NCBI RefSeq assembly: GCF_900163635.1
Contig: NZ_FUID01000015.1
Coordinates: forward strand, 1 to 64,000
From: Leucobacter sp. 7(1)
GTDB lineage: Bacteria; Actinomycetota; Actinomycetes; Actinomycetales; Microbacteriaceae
Length of the DNA: 64,000 nt
Reading direction: 5' to 3'
In this document: in pieces, positions 7,975 through 16,078 of the stretch
How positions within the stretch are numbered: position 1 is the stretch's first letter
Layout: every line of letters begins with the position of its first letter
Translations under genes and position numbers: made by a program
The notes under the pieces: generated by a model
Told to the model about the DNA's origin: nothing
The model's input: the letters and a program-made list of their open reading frames with translations, nothing else
The model's database searches: none

Positions 7975-8313
7975 ATGGGGACCAGAGCCGAGACCATCGA
8001 GTTTCTCACCGACCAGCTCAGCGCACTGCCGAGCCTGCGCACTCGCCGCATGTTCGGGGAGTACGGAGTGTACTGCGACGAAAAGGTCGTTGCCTTCGTG
8101 TGCGATGACACTCTGTTCGTGAAGCCGACCGAGGCCGGGCGCGCCTACCTGGAGACCCCGGAGGAGGCACCCGCCTACCCGGGGTCCAAGCTCTACTTCA
8201 AGGTCGACGGCGACCGCTGGGAGGACCGCGACTGGCTGGTAGGCCTCATCGACTGCACCGCGGCGGAGCTCCCCGTGCCGAAGCCGAAGCCCGCGCGCAA
8301 GCCGAAGACGTGA
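7975..8313 (+). CDS. TfoX/Sxy N-terminal domain protein
   Basis: A 112-residue protein with the N-terminal domain of TfoX/Sxy, the competence regulator family: RRMFGEYGVYCDEKVVAFVCDDTLFVKP is the usual core. The C-terminal helix-hairpin domain of full TfoX is absent and is replaced by a basic proline/lysine tail (PKPKPARKPK). Such short proteins are widespread and not proven to act in competence. The start at ATG 7975 has only a weak ribosome site. The gene stands alone, bracketed by repeat copies A and B in inverted orientation. Confidence 0.75.
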   Translation: MGTRAETIEFLTDQLSALPSLRTRRMFGEYGVYCDEKVVAFVCDDTLFVKPTEAGRAYLETPEEAPAYPGSKLYFKVDGDRWEDRDWLVGLIDCTAAELPVPKPKPARKPKT

Positions 8314-8356
8314 GTGCCGGGTGCGATAGGCGCCCGTGGGCGATGCCCAGCGCGCG

Positions 8357-8426
8357 CCCAAACCGACGATGTTTCGCGAGACCGAGCCTTTTTCCGCGGA
8401 AAGCGGCATAGTTCGGATAATTTGCC
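8357..8426 (-). repeat. 70-bp intergenic element, copy B
   Basis: Read on the minus strand it begins GGCAAATTATCC, contains CGGAAAAAGGCTCGGTCTCG and ends TCGGTTTGGG. It starts 85 bp after the stop of the minus-strand NUDIX gene, in the same orientation as that gene, and faces copy A across the TfoX-like gene. All 19 invariant columns of the family are present. Confidence 0.7.
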
Positions 8427-8433
8427 TCGGGGA

Positions 8434-8509
8434 GGGCGAGCCTGGCGAGCCGGGCGGACGGGCGAGCCGGGCGGACGGGCGGGCCGGACGGGCGGGCCGG
8501 GCGAGTCGG
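8434..8509. repeat. GC-rich minisatellite next to repeat copy B
   Basis: Imperfect tandem units built from GGCGAGCC and GGGCGGACG fill the gap between copy B and the NUDIX stop. A 17-bp unit (GGCGAGCCGGGCGGACG) occurs twice, followed by shortened versions. In the sense of the NUDIX gene the tract is C-rich and poor in A. Confidence 0.7.
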
Positions 8510-8510
8510 A

Positions 8511-8969
8511 CTAGCCGCGGGCGCGCAGCGCCGGGAACACGAAATCAGTGTTCAGCGGCGCCATATCCGTGCGGGCTGCGGCGGGATCGATCCACTCGAT
8601 CCGTTCGATCTCGGCCTGCGCCTCGGCGGACTCAGCGCCCGGCACGAGCGGATGCTCGAACACCGCGGCCTCGACGACAAAGCCCGGCTCGTTCGCGGCC
8701 GTGGCACGGAATACTCCGAGATCCTGGAGCTGCGCCGGATCCAGCGCCAGCCCGAGCTCCTCGGACACCTCACGCACCGCGGTGGCGCGGGCATCCTCGC
8801 CCGCCTCCGGCTTGCCGCCCGGCAGCATGAAGCTCGCGGTACCGCGCTTGCGCACGTTCAGTACGAGCCCCTCGGCGTTGCGCATCACCACAGCGCTCAC
8901 CCGAATCACGCGGGGCTCCGGGGAGTGCGCGGCAGACAGTGCGGATGAGATGTTTGGATCGGTGCTCAC
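8511..8969 (-). CDS. NUDIX hydrolase
   Basis: A 152-residue NUDIX-fold pyrophosphohydrolase, probably acting on a nucleoside diphosphate derivative. The NUDIX box is complete: GGKPEAGEDARATAVREVSE followed by ELG, matching G-x5-E-x7-REV-x-EE-x-G. LVLNVRKRGTASFMLPGG forms the preceding strand, as in MutT-like and ADP-ribose-type hydrolases. The GTG start at 8969 follows the VanY-type gene by 30 bp on the same strand, so they may be cotranscribed. The substrate cannot be assigned. Confidence 0.8.
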   Translation of the reverse strand: MSTDPNISSALSAAHSPEPRVIRVSAVVMRNAEGLVLNVRKRGTASFMLPGGKPEAGEDARATAVREVSEELGLALDPAQLQDLGVFRATAANEPGFVVEAAVFEHPLVPGAESAEAQAEIERIEWIDPAAARTDMAPLNTDFVFPALRARG

Positions 8970-8999
8970 CCGTCGAGTGTAACGTCGCCAGGCACCGGA

Positions 9000-9797
9000 C
9001 TATCCCTCCGCCGCGGCGTATCCGGGTGCCGCGGGCAGGCCGAAAAATTCTTCGAGTGTGGCGACCCCTGTGCGCTGCATCTCCTGCGCGAGTTCCGGCC
9101 CCACATAGCGGAAGTGCCAGGGTTCCGGGGTGAAACCGGTCACCGTCTCTTTGCCAGCAGGGTAGCGCACCACAAAACCGTGCGCGGCGGCGTGCTCGCC
9201 GAGCCAAGCCCCGGCGGGGGTTTCCCCGAAGCAGGCGGAAAGGTAGCAGTCCCCGAAGTCGTCGAGATCGATGACGAGCCCGGTCTGATGCTCGGAGTGC
9301 CCGGGCCGAGCCGAGTAGGTGTCTGCCGCGTCCTGCCCGTCGCGCTCCACGTAGCGGCCGTAGAGCGAGACCTGCGTTGCGTAGTCCCGGTAGGCGCTGA
9401 TAATGCGCACAGTGTGGCCCGCTTCAGCGGCGGCCCCGATAAGTGCCTCCGCGGCGCGCGCTGCGGGCTCCCGCAGAGGCTGCGCGAACTCGTTCTCCAC
9501 ATCCACTGGCATATCGAGGTCGCTCGGTGCCCAGTCCGCGGGGGAGAGCGGGCGTAGCTTGTTGCTCACCACCCAGATCGACGCGGGATCATCCAGGGAG
9601 TGTGCCGCACGATCGAACTCGGGTTCCGCTGGCGTCGGGGTGGGCGCGGCTTCCGGAGTGGGCGCGGGGGTGGCGCTCGCAGCAGGGGTGGGTGCAGGGG
9701 CGTCGGGCTCTGGTGCGCAGGCTGCGAGCCTGCCCACGAGCGTGACGGCGAGCCCGCAGGCCAACACGAATGAGCTGCGGAATCGAGGACGTGACAT
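9000..9797 (-). CDS. VanY-type D-alanyl-D-alanine carboxypeptidase lipoprotein (M15B)
   Basis: A 265-residue exported zinc peptidase that trims D-Ala-D-Ala ends of peptidoglycan stem peptides. A signal sequence ends in the lipobox LAAC (Cys27), followed by a low-complexity Ala/Pro/Thr linker to about residue 60, a typical wall-spanning spacer. The catalytic domain shows YRDYATQVSLY, the zinc motif GHSEHQTGLVIDLDD and the late PWHFRYVG motif with the final His ligand. It is divergent from the CapA-like gene (60 bp apart). No vancomycin-resistance partners are nearby, so a housekeeping wall role is likely. Confidence 0.8.
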   Translation of the reverse strand: MSRPRFRSSFVLACGLAVTLVGRLAACAPEPDAPAPTPAASATPAPTPEAAPTPTPAEPEFDRAAHSLDDPASIWVVSNKLRPLSPADWAPSDLDMPVDVENEFAQPLREPAARAAEALIGAAAEAGHTVRIISAYRDYATQVSLYGRYVERDGQDAADTYSARPGHSEHQTGLVIDLDDFGDCYLSACFGETPAGAWLGEHAAAHGFVVRYPAGKETVTGFTPEPWHFRYVGPELAQEMQRTGVATLEEFFGLPAAPGYAAAEG

Positions 9798-9857
9798 GCT
9801 GTCAGCCTACGGCCTCACGCCCGGTTCGGGCGGGGCAGGACCGGTTAGGCTGGCCGC

Positions 9858-11117
9858 ATGACCGACGCACCTGGCCCCCGGCGCCGCCTGTCCCGCCACA
9901 CGCGCCTGACGATCACGATCTGCGCGACCGCGTTGCTGCTCGCTGGGGCGGGGACGGCGCTGGCGTTGTGGCTGCCGGAGAATGCCGCGCAGGATCCGGC
10001 AGCGACCGCGAGCCCAGCATCCACACCGACGCCCGAAGCGACGAAGCCCCCCACTCCGACGCCCACGGACAGCGCCCCGAAGCCTGTGCGCGTGATCGCG
10101 ATGGGGGACATGCTGCCGCACGACTCGGTGAACGCGAACGCGGTGGCCGCGGACGGCAGCGTGAGCTTTGCCCCGTTCTTCGCGGGCATCCAGTCGCAGC
10201 TCGACGCCGCCGACGTGACGTTCTGCAACCAGGAGGTGCCGAGCGCCGGCGTCGATTTCGGGATCAGCGGGTATCCGACGTTCAACACGTATACCGAGTT
10301 TGCGCGGGATCTTCACGAGGGTGTCGGCTGCGACCTGGTGAACACGGCAACGAACCACACTGCCGACAAGGGTGTTGCCGGGATCGCGGCGACGCGGGAT
10401 GTGTGGGACGGACTGAAACCGGCCGCCGTCGCGGGCGCGAACCGCTCCGCGGAGGAGCAGCGCACGGTGCCGATCTTCGAGCAGGATGGCATGAAGATCG
10501 CCTTCGTCGCGTTTGCGGAGTACTCGAACGCGCCGATCGACGGGGTCTCGCTGAACATGATGGGCGACACCGCTCTCGTGACAGAGCTGATGACGCAGGC
10601 GCGCGCGAACGCCGACGTGGTGATCGTGTCCGCGCACTGGGGCACGGAGGATTCGCACGAGGTGAACGATGCCCAGCGGGCGTTCACGCAGCAGGTGGCG
10701 GATCTGGGTGCCGACGTGGTGATCGGGACTGGCCCGCACGTGCTGCAGCCGGTCAGCTGGGTGGATCGCGCGGACGGCGGCCGTACCCTCGTCTGGTATT
10801 CGATCGGCAACATGCTGAACACACAGCTTGAGCTGGATCAGCGCACGGGCGTGATCGCCGGCTTTGAGCTTGCCCGCGACGACGCGGGAACCGTGCAGGT
10901 CACGAACCCCACGGCGCTGCTGACCTATATGCACTACGACTGGAGCGCCGAGCAGGAAGCCGCAAATGACTTGATGGCGCGCAACACCCTGTCCATCACG
11001 CCGCTTGCTGCGTCGGACGAGCTGCTGCAGCGCACCCGCTTCGGGGTGACGGCGATGGATCAGGTGGCGGCGTCGATGGCGATCCTCGGTCCCGATGTGA
11101 CGGTGACCGTGGAATAG
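9858..11117 (+). CDS. CapA family protein (metallophosphatase fold)
   Basis: A 419-residue protein with an N-terminal membrane anchor (about residues 15-35) and a Pro/Thr-rich linker, so the main domain is outside the cell. The domain follows the CapA/PgsA pattern: GDMLPHDSVN, NTATNHTADKGVAGI, SAHWGTE, GTGPHVLQPV and YSIGNML, all with metal-ligand Asp, Asn and His residues. CapA proteins work in poly-gamma-glutamate capsule systems, but capB and capC are not adjacent. Many actinobacterial relatives stand alone with unknown function. Confidence 0.8.
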   Translation: MTDAPGPRRRLSRHTRLTITICATALLLAGAGTALALWLPENAAQDPAATASPASTPTPEATKPPTPTPTDSAPKPVRVIAMGDMLPHDSVNANAVAADGSVSFAPFFAGIQSQLDAADVTFCNQEVPSAGVDFGISGYPTFNTYTEFARDLHEGVGCDLVNTATNHTADKGVAGIAATRDVWDGLKPAAVAGANRSAEEQRTVPIFEQDGMKIAFVAFAEYSNAPIDGVSLNMMGDTALVTELMTQARANADVVIVSAHWGTEDSHEVNDAQRAFTQQVADLGADVVIGTGPHVLQPVSWVDRADGGRTLVWYSIGNMLNTQLELDQRTGVIAGFELARDDAGTVQVTNPTALLTYMHYDWSAEQEAANDLMARNTLSITPLAASDELLQRTRFGVTAMDQVAASMAILGPDVTVTVE

Positions 11118-11127
11118 CGCGGGCGGG

Positions 11128-11976
11128 CTACGCCTCCGCGCCGGTGTCGGCGGCAAGCGTGCCGTAGGCGTCGGCCGCAAGCCGATCCCCGATCACTGGG
11201 AATTCGCGCCGCACCGCGGTGGCAAGCGCAGGATCTACCTCAACCACGAGGACCTCCTCTGTGTCGCCGCACTCTGCGAGTACGCGGCCCGCGGGGTCCA
11301 CGATCCGGCTGTGCCCGCCGAGTTCGACGCCGCCCTGTGCACCGCAGGCGTTGACGGCGACAACCCACACCTGGTGCTCGATCGCGCGCGCCTGGGTGAG
11401 CACCCGCCAGTGTTCCCGTCGCGCGGCGGGCCACGCGGCGGGGACGATCACGGCCTCGGCGCCGCGGGCGCTCATCTCCTGCCAGAGGCCGGGGAAGCGC
11501 AAGTCATAGCAGGTCGTGCTTGCCGTCGCCCCGAGCGGGCTGTGGACGACGCTCAGCGTCGATCCAGCGGTCAACAGTTCCGCCTCGAGCGACTGATACC
11601 CAAAGACGTGGATCTTCCGGTACGTCTGGGCGATCAGACCGTCTGCGCCCACGAGCACCGCGGTGTTGTGGAGTGTGCCCTCGGGGCTGCGTTCCACGAT
11701 GCTGCCGAGGTGGATCGCCGCCCCCAGATCCCGGGCGAGGCGGCGGATCATCGTCACCGTGGGGCCGTCGAGTGTCTCCGCGAGTTCGTCGTAGCGCTCG
11801 AACGCGAAGTAGCCAGCGCTCCACAGCTCCGGCAACACGTACAGGTCTGCGCCGGGGTGCTGGCGAATCAAGGACTCGACGCGGTTGATGCGCGCCTCCC
11901 GGGACTCGTGCTCAGGACTTGCGACCTGGACGAGGGCGATCCGGCGGGCAGCGGAGGGAGACAGGGCGGCGGTCAT
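11128..11976 (-). CDS. Carbon-nitrogen hydrolase (nitrilase superfamily)
   Basis: A 282-residue amidase of the nitrilase superfamily. The catalytic triad is visible: Glu in VLPELWSAGY, Lys in YRKIHVFGYQ and Cys in TTCYDLRFPG. The spacing and the CYDLRFP motif fit omega-amidase or deaminated-glutathione-amidase types (Nit1/Nit2-like), but the substrate is not certain. The open frame runs upstream into the neighbouring gene; I chose ATG 11976 (MTAALSPSAARRIALVQ) because family members begin just before RIALVQ. It is divergent from the DUF4916 gene with a 60-bp gap. Confidence 0.8.
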   Translation of the reverse strand: MTAALSPSAARRIALVQVASPEHESREARINRVESLIRQHPGADLYVLPELWSAGYFAFERYDELAETLDGPTVTMIRRLARDLGAAIHLGSIVERSPEGTLHNTAVLVGADGLIAQTYRKIHVFGYQSLEAELLTAGSTLSVVHSPLGATASTTCYDLRFPGLWQEMSARGAEAVIVPAAWPAARREHWRVLTQARAIEHQVWVVAVNACGAQGGVELGGHSRIVDPAGRVLAECGDTEEVLVVEVDPALATAVRREFPVIGDRLAADAYGTLAADTGAEA

Positions 11977-12036
11977 GTCCCCACCATACCCACGGCGAAG
12001 CGGGGGTTCCACGGGAAAGTGGGGCAGAATGGCACC

Positions 12037-12612
12037 ATGAGCATCGACACCGCTGAACTGCCTGAGCCCGAGGGGCCCGAGGATCGGCCTGCACCGGCCG
12101 GGAACCCCGGGTGGCTCAGCCAGGACGAGCTCGATTTTGTGCGCGGACGCCTGCCGATCCTGTACGTCGAAGCGGTGCCGGTGCGGCTCGACGGGCTCGG
12201 CCAGGTGACCGAGGTCGGCCTGCTCCTGCGCAGCACGCCAGAGGGGCGTATGACTCGGGCGTTCGTGTCGGGTCGGGTGCGCTTTGGCGAACCCCTGCGC
12301 GAGGCCCTGTTCCGCCATTTGGAGGACGATCTCGGGCCGATGGCGTTCCCCCAGATGCCGATCGAGCTGCGCCCGGTGCAGGTGGCGGAGTACTTCCCGA
12401 TGCCCGGAATCTCTGCGTTTGTGGACGAACGTCAGCATGCGGTGTCGCTTGTGTATGTGGTCCCGGTGACCGGGACCTGCAACCCGCGCCAGGATGCGCT
12501 CGAGGTGACGTGGATGTCGCCCGAGGAAGCGCTCTCTCCTGACACCCTCGACGAGTTCATCGGTGGGCGTGGCACGCTCCTGCGGCAGGCCCTCGCCGGC
12601 GTCGGTTGCTAG
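12037..12612 (+). CDS. DUF4916 protein, NUDIX-like
   Basis: A 191-residue protein that I recognise as the actinobacterial DUF4916 family, which has a NUDIX-like fold but lacks a standard NUDIX box. Characteristic stretches are GWLSQDELDFVRGRLPILYVEAVPVR, split around residue 40, and a GRVRFGEPLREALFRHLEDDLG segment in the place of the box. The C-terminal part has an EVTWMSPEEAL element as in true NUDIX proteins. It starts at ATG 12037. Its biochemical role is not known. Confidence 0.65.
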   Translation: MSIDTAELPEPEGPEDRPAPAGNPGWLSQDELDFVRGRLPILYVEAVPVRLDGLGQVTEVGLLLRSTPEGRMTRAFVSGRVRFGEPLREALFRHLEDDLGPMAFPQMPIELRPVQVAEYFPMPGISAFVDERQHAVSLVYVVPVTGTCNPRQDALEVTWMSPEEALSPDTLDEFIGGRGTLLRQALAGVGC

Positions 12613-12643
12613 CTCAGCCGAGGCCGCGCCACACAGGCCTGAG

Positions 12644-13093
12644 CTAACGCCGCTGCCAGCTGATTGCGTGGCGGGCTGAGTAGCCGCGGGAGCACTTCCC
12701 GCAGGAACTCGATCGTGTCGGTGCCCGGAAGCGGTAGTGCTCGTGTCCGGCAGGGCAGCGCCCGATCCAGGGAGCGCTCTCGTGCGCGATCTCGCCGGTG
12801 TGGGTGCGGCCGCCCACGTAGCCAAGCTCGGTCGCGACGCGTTTCCACACGGGGCCGTGCCCGGCGGCAGATCCGGCAACTGCGTGCGCGACCTCGTGGA
12901 GCAGTACCTGATGGATCTCGTCGTCATCGAACTTTTCGGCAAGGTAGCGAGACACCGTGATCCGGTGGTCCGTGTAGTTACACAGCCCGGCACGTCGCTT
13001 CGCCCGGTCGAAGCCGAAGCTCCACACAGTGGGATCGAGGTGGAGCCGGATCAGGGCGTCCGCCCACACGCGTACCCTGGCGAGATCAGCCAC
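12644..13093 (-). CDS. SprT-like zinc metalloprotease
   Basis: A 149-residue putative protease of the SprT family. The zinc site HEVAH lies at residues 66-70 with a third candidate ligand at His79 (GHGPVW). The C-terminal zinc ribbon has CPAGHEHYRF and SSCGKCS. This is the layout of SprT/Spartan-like proteases, though the bacterial function is not established. The GTG start at 13093 overlaps the end of the methyltransferase gene (GTGGCTGA), which points to translational coupling; the open frame upstream of this is a shadow. Confidence 0.75.
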   Translation of the reverse strand: MADLARVRVWADALIRLHLDPTVWSFGFDRAKRRAGLCNYTDHRITVSRYLAEKFDDDEIHQVLLHEVAHAVAGSAAGHGPVWKRVATELGYVGGRTHTGEIAHESAPWIGRCPAGHEHYRFRAPTRSSSCGKCSRGYSARHAISWQRR

Positions 13094-13940
13094 GCTCGAA
13101 AAGCTCCCTGGCGGGTGCGGGGGAGTCGACTGCGGTCGCGTCGGTGACGGCCCGGGAGCCGCGCGTGAGCTCGGCGAACTCGCGCCCCACGAGCATGCGC
13201 GCGGGGTGCGGCCCGCCCGCGAGCAGCCGCGGCAGCCAGTCGAGCGACTCCAGGTCGTCGTCTGAGGCGACAAACACGACGTTCCCGAAGCGCCGCCCCT
13301 TGATCACCTGCGGCTCAGCAATCGCGGCGACCGAGGTAAAGAGGTGATCGAGCGTTGCGGCCTGGCCGCGCACAAACGGCAGGCCGGCGCCGTCGGCAGC
13401 GTTGACCACCACAAGGCCCCCCGGAGCGAGCAGCGGTCGGATGAGCTCGTAAAACTCGACGCTGGAAACATGAGCCGGTGTTTGTGCCCCGGCGAAGATG
13501 TCGACAACGACGAGATCCATGGCGCCGCGCATTCCCTCCGGCAGCTTGCCGAGCACCGCCCGAGCGTCGCCACGTCGCACGCGGATGCTGGCGCGCTTGG
13601 GCAGCGGTGCTGCGGCTCGCACGAGGTCGACGAGGTCTCCCTCGAGTTCCACGATCTGCTGTCGGCTGCCGGGCCGGGTGGCCTCGACGTAGCGGGGGAG
13701 GGTGAAGGCCCCGCCGCCGAGGTGCAGCGCGGAGATCGGCTGTCCGGGGGTGCGGAAGAGGTCGATCACGTGCCCGATCCGGCGGATGTACTCGAAAAAG
13801 AGCTCGCTCGGATCGCTGAGGTGCACGTGCGATTGCGGGGTGCCATCCACGAGGAGTTGGATGGCGCCTGGCACCCAGCGGTCGATCTCGAACTCGGCGG
13901 TCAGGCCGGAGCTGAGCGTAATCGGGTCGGGAAGGTTCAC
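13086..13940 (-). CDS. Spermidine-synthase-like SAM-dependent methyltransferase
   Basis: A 284-residue Rossmann-fold protein of the spermidine synthase/methyltransferase superfamily. The S-adenosylmethionine-type loop is ALHLGGGAFTLPRY, followed by the acidic strand QQIVELEGDLVDLVR, then RRGDARAVL and DLVVVDIFAGAQTP. The N-terminal beta domain of true polyamine synthases is short here, and the protein may act on another substrate. GTG start at 13940. It is coupled by overlap to the SprT-like gene and separated by 9 bp from the glutaredoxin gene upstream, so these genes likely form one transcript. Confidence 0.75.
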   Translation of the reverse strand: MNLPDPITLSSGLTAEFEIDRWVPGAIQLLVDGTPQSHVHLSDPSELFFEYIRRIGHVIDLFRTPGQPISALHLGGGAFTLPRYVEATRPGSRQQIVELEGDLVDLVRAAAPLPKRASIRVRRGDARAVLGKLPEGMRGAMDLVVVDIFAGAQTPAHVSSVEFYELIRPLLAPGGLVVVNAADGAGLPFVRGQAATLDHLFTSVAAIAEPQVIKGRRFGNVVFVASDDDLESLDWLPRLLAGGPHPARMLVGREFAELTRGSRAVTDATAVDSPAPARELFERG

Positions 13941-13949
13941 GCCCGCGCC

Positions 13950-14261
13950 TTAGCCGCGTGCCAGACCGAGCTCGTCGATCTTGCGCTGCAGGTCCGAGTT
14001 TGACGGTTCGACCTGGTGGCTCTGGTCCGGGTAGAGGATCACCGGGATGTTGGTGCGGCCGCTAATGTCTTTAGCGACGTCCGCGGCCGCCGGATCCTGC
14101 ACGAGATCGACGTAGCGGTAGTTCACGCCGGCGCGATCAAACACAAGTTTCGCGCGGCGGCAATCACCGCACCAGTCCGCACCGAACATGACAGTCTCTG
14201 CAGCTGGGGTGGCCGAGGCCTGGGCCGGCTCGGAGGGCGTGGGATCTGTCGTTTCGGTCAT
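13950..14261 (-). CDS. Glutaredoxin/mycoredoxin-like protein
   Basis: A 103-residue thioredoxin-fold oxidoreductase. The active site is ADWCGDCRRAK, a CxxC centre of the kind seen in actinobacterial glutaredoxin-like proteins that take electrons from mycothiol, and NIPVILYPD supplies the conserved cis-Pro. An N-terminal low-complexity stretch of about 20 residues precedes the fold. With the mycothione reductase in the same window, a mycoredoxin role is reasonable but not shown: Mrx1 proteins usually carry CGYC or CGPC. Confidence 0.75.
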   Translation of the reverse strand: MTETTDPTPSEPAQASATPAAETVMFGADWCGDCRRAKLVFDRAGVNYRYVDLVQDPAAADVAKDISGRTNIPVILYPDQSHQVEPSNSDLQRKIDELGLARG

Positions 14262-14265
14262 GCCG

Positions 14266-14976
14266 TCATGATACGCCGCGGGCCGGGGTGCCGGATCCCG
14301 CTCTCGGCGAACTGTGGATATCTCGGAACCAGAATCGTCGTGACAGAATCGCGACGGACGCGCCGAGGAGTGCGCCGGCCGTCACGTCGGTAGCCCAGTG
14401 GACGTGGAGGGCGGTGCGACTCCACATCATGAAGAGCAGCCAGGCAATCGCGATGGCCCACGCCCAGCGCGCGGCGGCGCGGGGGAGCTCGTCGGTCGCG
14501 GACACGACGAGCGCGAGCGATATGACCAGAGCGGCGGCACCGAGCGAGTGGCCAGACGGGAAGGAACTCCCGGACGACGAGTAGAGCTGATCCCAGGGCC
14601 GGGGGCGCAGCACAACGGCCTTGAGGAGTTCGGAAAGCCCGACGCCGAGGACCATTGCGGTGGCGACGGCAGCCGCGTCCCGGGGACGACGCAGCGCGAG
14701 CAGCAGCGCAATGGCGATGGCGGCGCAGGCGGCCGCCCCGAAGCCGCCGCCGATCTCCGCTCCGAACACGGCCACGGCGAAGGGGGCAGACCCCCGGGTG
14801 AGCCCGGCGACCCCGTGCCACCATTCGTCGGGCCCGAGCGCCCCGATCGGACCAGGCAGGACAAACCGCATCAGGAGTCCGGCCGCGACCACGAGCAGGA
14901 CGCCCGCGACGGCCCAGGGAGTCGCCGCGCGAACGCGCGCCGCGGTGCGCTTGCTGGGGGAAACGATCTGAGTCAT
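14266..14976 (-). CDS. PAP2 family membrane phosphatase
   Basis: A 236-residue integral membrane phosphatase with about six hydrophobic segments. All three PAP2 motifs are present: KAVVLRPRP, SSFPSGHSLG with the His that helps catalysis, and SRTALHVHWATDV with the nucleophilic His. Members remove phosphate from lipid or isoprenoid phosphates such as undecaprenyl pyrophosphate. The gene ends 5 bp before the glutaredoxin start and belongs to the same minus-strand run. Confidence 0.8.
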   Translation of the reverse strand: MTQIVSPSKRTAARVRAATPWAVAGVLLVVAAGLLMRFVLPGPIGALGPDEWWHGVAGLTRGSAPFAVAVFGAEIGGGFGAAACAAIAIALLLALRRPRDAAAVATAMVLGVGLSELLKAVVLRPRPWDQLYSSSGSSFPSGHSLGAAALVISLALVVSATDELPRAAARWAWAIAIAWLLFMMWSRTALHVHWATDVTAGALLGASVAILSRRFWFRDIHSSPRAGSGTPARGVS

Positions 14977-15034
14977 TCGCCCACGATAGTGGGGGTCCCC
15001 TCCGAAGCCTCGGGGAGCTGAGTCACGTCAGTGC

Positions 15035-16078
15035 TCAGCGACCGCCGAATCGGACGACAACCGGGCGAAACGCGGGAGACGCCTGGAGTAGCGCTTCCGG
15101 CCACTCGGGCAGCATCTGGGCGAGGTGCATCACGGCCTCGATCCCGTTCTTTGTGCGTTCCCAGTGCAGCGCATCCCCGCCGGGCATGCCACCGGCGAGC
15201 CGCATGCGTACCTGGGCCTCGAACGCTGCTCGGTAGAAATCGTTGGACAGGAGGCTGCCACACTGCACCAGGCTGAGCCCGCCAGCAATTTCGTCGCGTG
15301 AAAATCTGCGCCGGATCGTGCGCGCGACGGCGTCGGCGAGTTCCTCGGCCTGCGACTTCACGATGTTCTGTGCATCGAGGTCCCCAAGTTCTGCGGCGGC
15401 GCAGGTGGCCGCGGCGAACCGGGCGATGTCTGCCTTGAGCCGATGGTCGGCGACCGCGAGTGCCCGGAACCGGGCGATGATCTCGGGCTCGTCGCCCTCC
15501 AGGAGGCCATACACCTCGCAGAAGCGGCTGAGGAGGACGGTATTCTCGCCGCTTTCGAGATCTCGGGCCACCTGCCGGATCGCATGGAGTCCCACCCAGA
15601 ATCCGGCCCCGTTGTCGGCTGCCACCCAGTCGTTCCCGCCCGATTGGAAGAGTTCGCCGCCGCGGTCACGCACGAGAACGTTGGAGCCGGTCCCCGCGAT
15701 GACCGCTCCGTCGGCGTCGTAGCCCCACAGGAGGGACGCTGTGTCATTGCAGGCGCCGACCGCGTGCAGGTTCCCCGAGAGGTAGCCGGGGAGTGCCTCG
15801 TGAATGGCCTCTTGCAGGTGGAGTCGAGTGGGGGCTGCGAAGCCTGCGGCGCCGATGAAGACGTAGACCGGCATGTCCGGCACGTCATGCTGCTGCCAGT
15901 AGTTCTCGATGGGGGCGAAAATACGGTGCAGTGTGGGCACGTACTCTGCGCGTGCGAGCACCCCGGACAGGCTTGCTGCGACTTCGAATCTGCGGCTCAC
16001 CCAGTCGGTCCCGGGAGCGGCGACCGCCACGTTGGTGCGTGTGCCACCGGTGTCGATTGAAATGAACACTGCACTCAT
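15035..16078 (-). CDS. N-acetylglucosamine kinase-like protein (BadF/BadG ATPase family)
   Basis: A 347-residue sugar kinase of the ASKHA fold. The N-terminal phosphate loop ISIDTGGTRTNVAV, the central AVIAGTGSNVLVRDR and the FQSGGNDWVAADNGAGFWVGLHA region match the BadF/GlcNAc kinase family, which phosphorylates N-acetylglucosamine or similar amino sugars, likely for wall recycling. The gene begins inside the stop of the preceding small membrane protein (ATGA overlap), so the two are translationally coupled. Confidence 0.75.
   Translation of the reverse strand: MSAVFISIDTGGTRTNVAVAAPGTDWVSRRFEVAASLSGVLARAEYVPTLHRIFAPIENYWQQHDVPDMPVYVFIGAAGFAAPTRLHLQEAIHEALPGYLSGNLHAVGACNDTASLLWGYDADGAVIAGTGSNVLVRDRGGELFQSGGNDWVAADNGAGFWVGLHAIRQVARDLESGENTVLLSRFCEVYGLLEGDEPEIIARFRALAVADHRLKADIARFAAATCAAAELGDLDAQNIVKSQAEELADAVARTIRRRFSRDEIAGGLSLVQCGSLLSNDFYRAAFEAQVRMRLAGGMPGGDALHWERTKNGIEAVMHLAQMLPEWPEALLQASPAFRPVVVRFGGR

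Noticed and set aside
8434-8509. Coding sequence made of Gly, Arg and Ala repeats
   Set aside because: The short open frames here only translate a minisatellite; there is no start context.
9000-9797. Vancomycin resistance determinant
   Set aside because: The VanY-like domain stands alone, without vanH, vanA, vanX or a VanRS pair; a wall-remodelling role is more likely.
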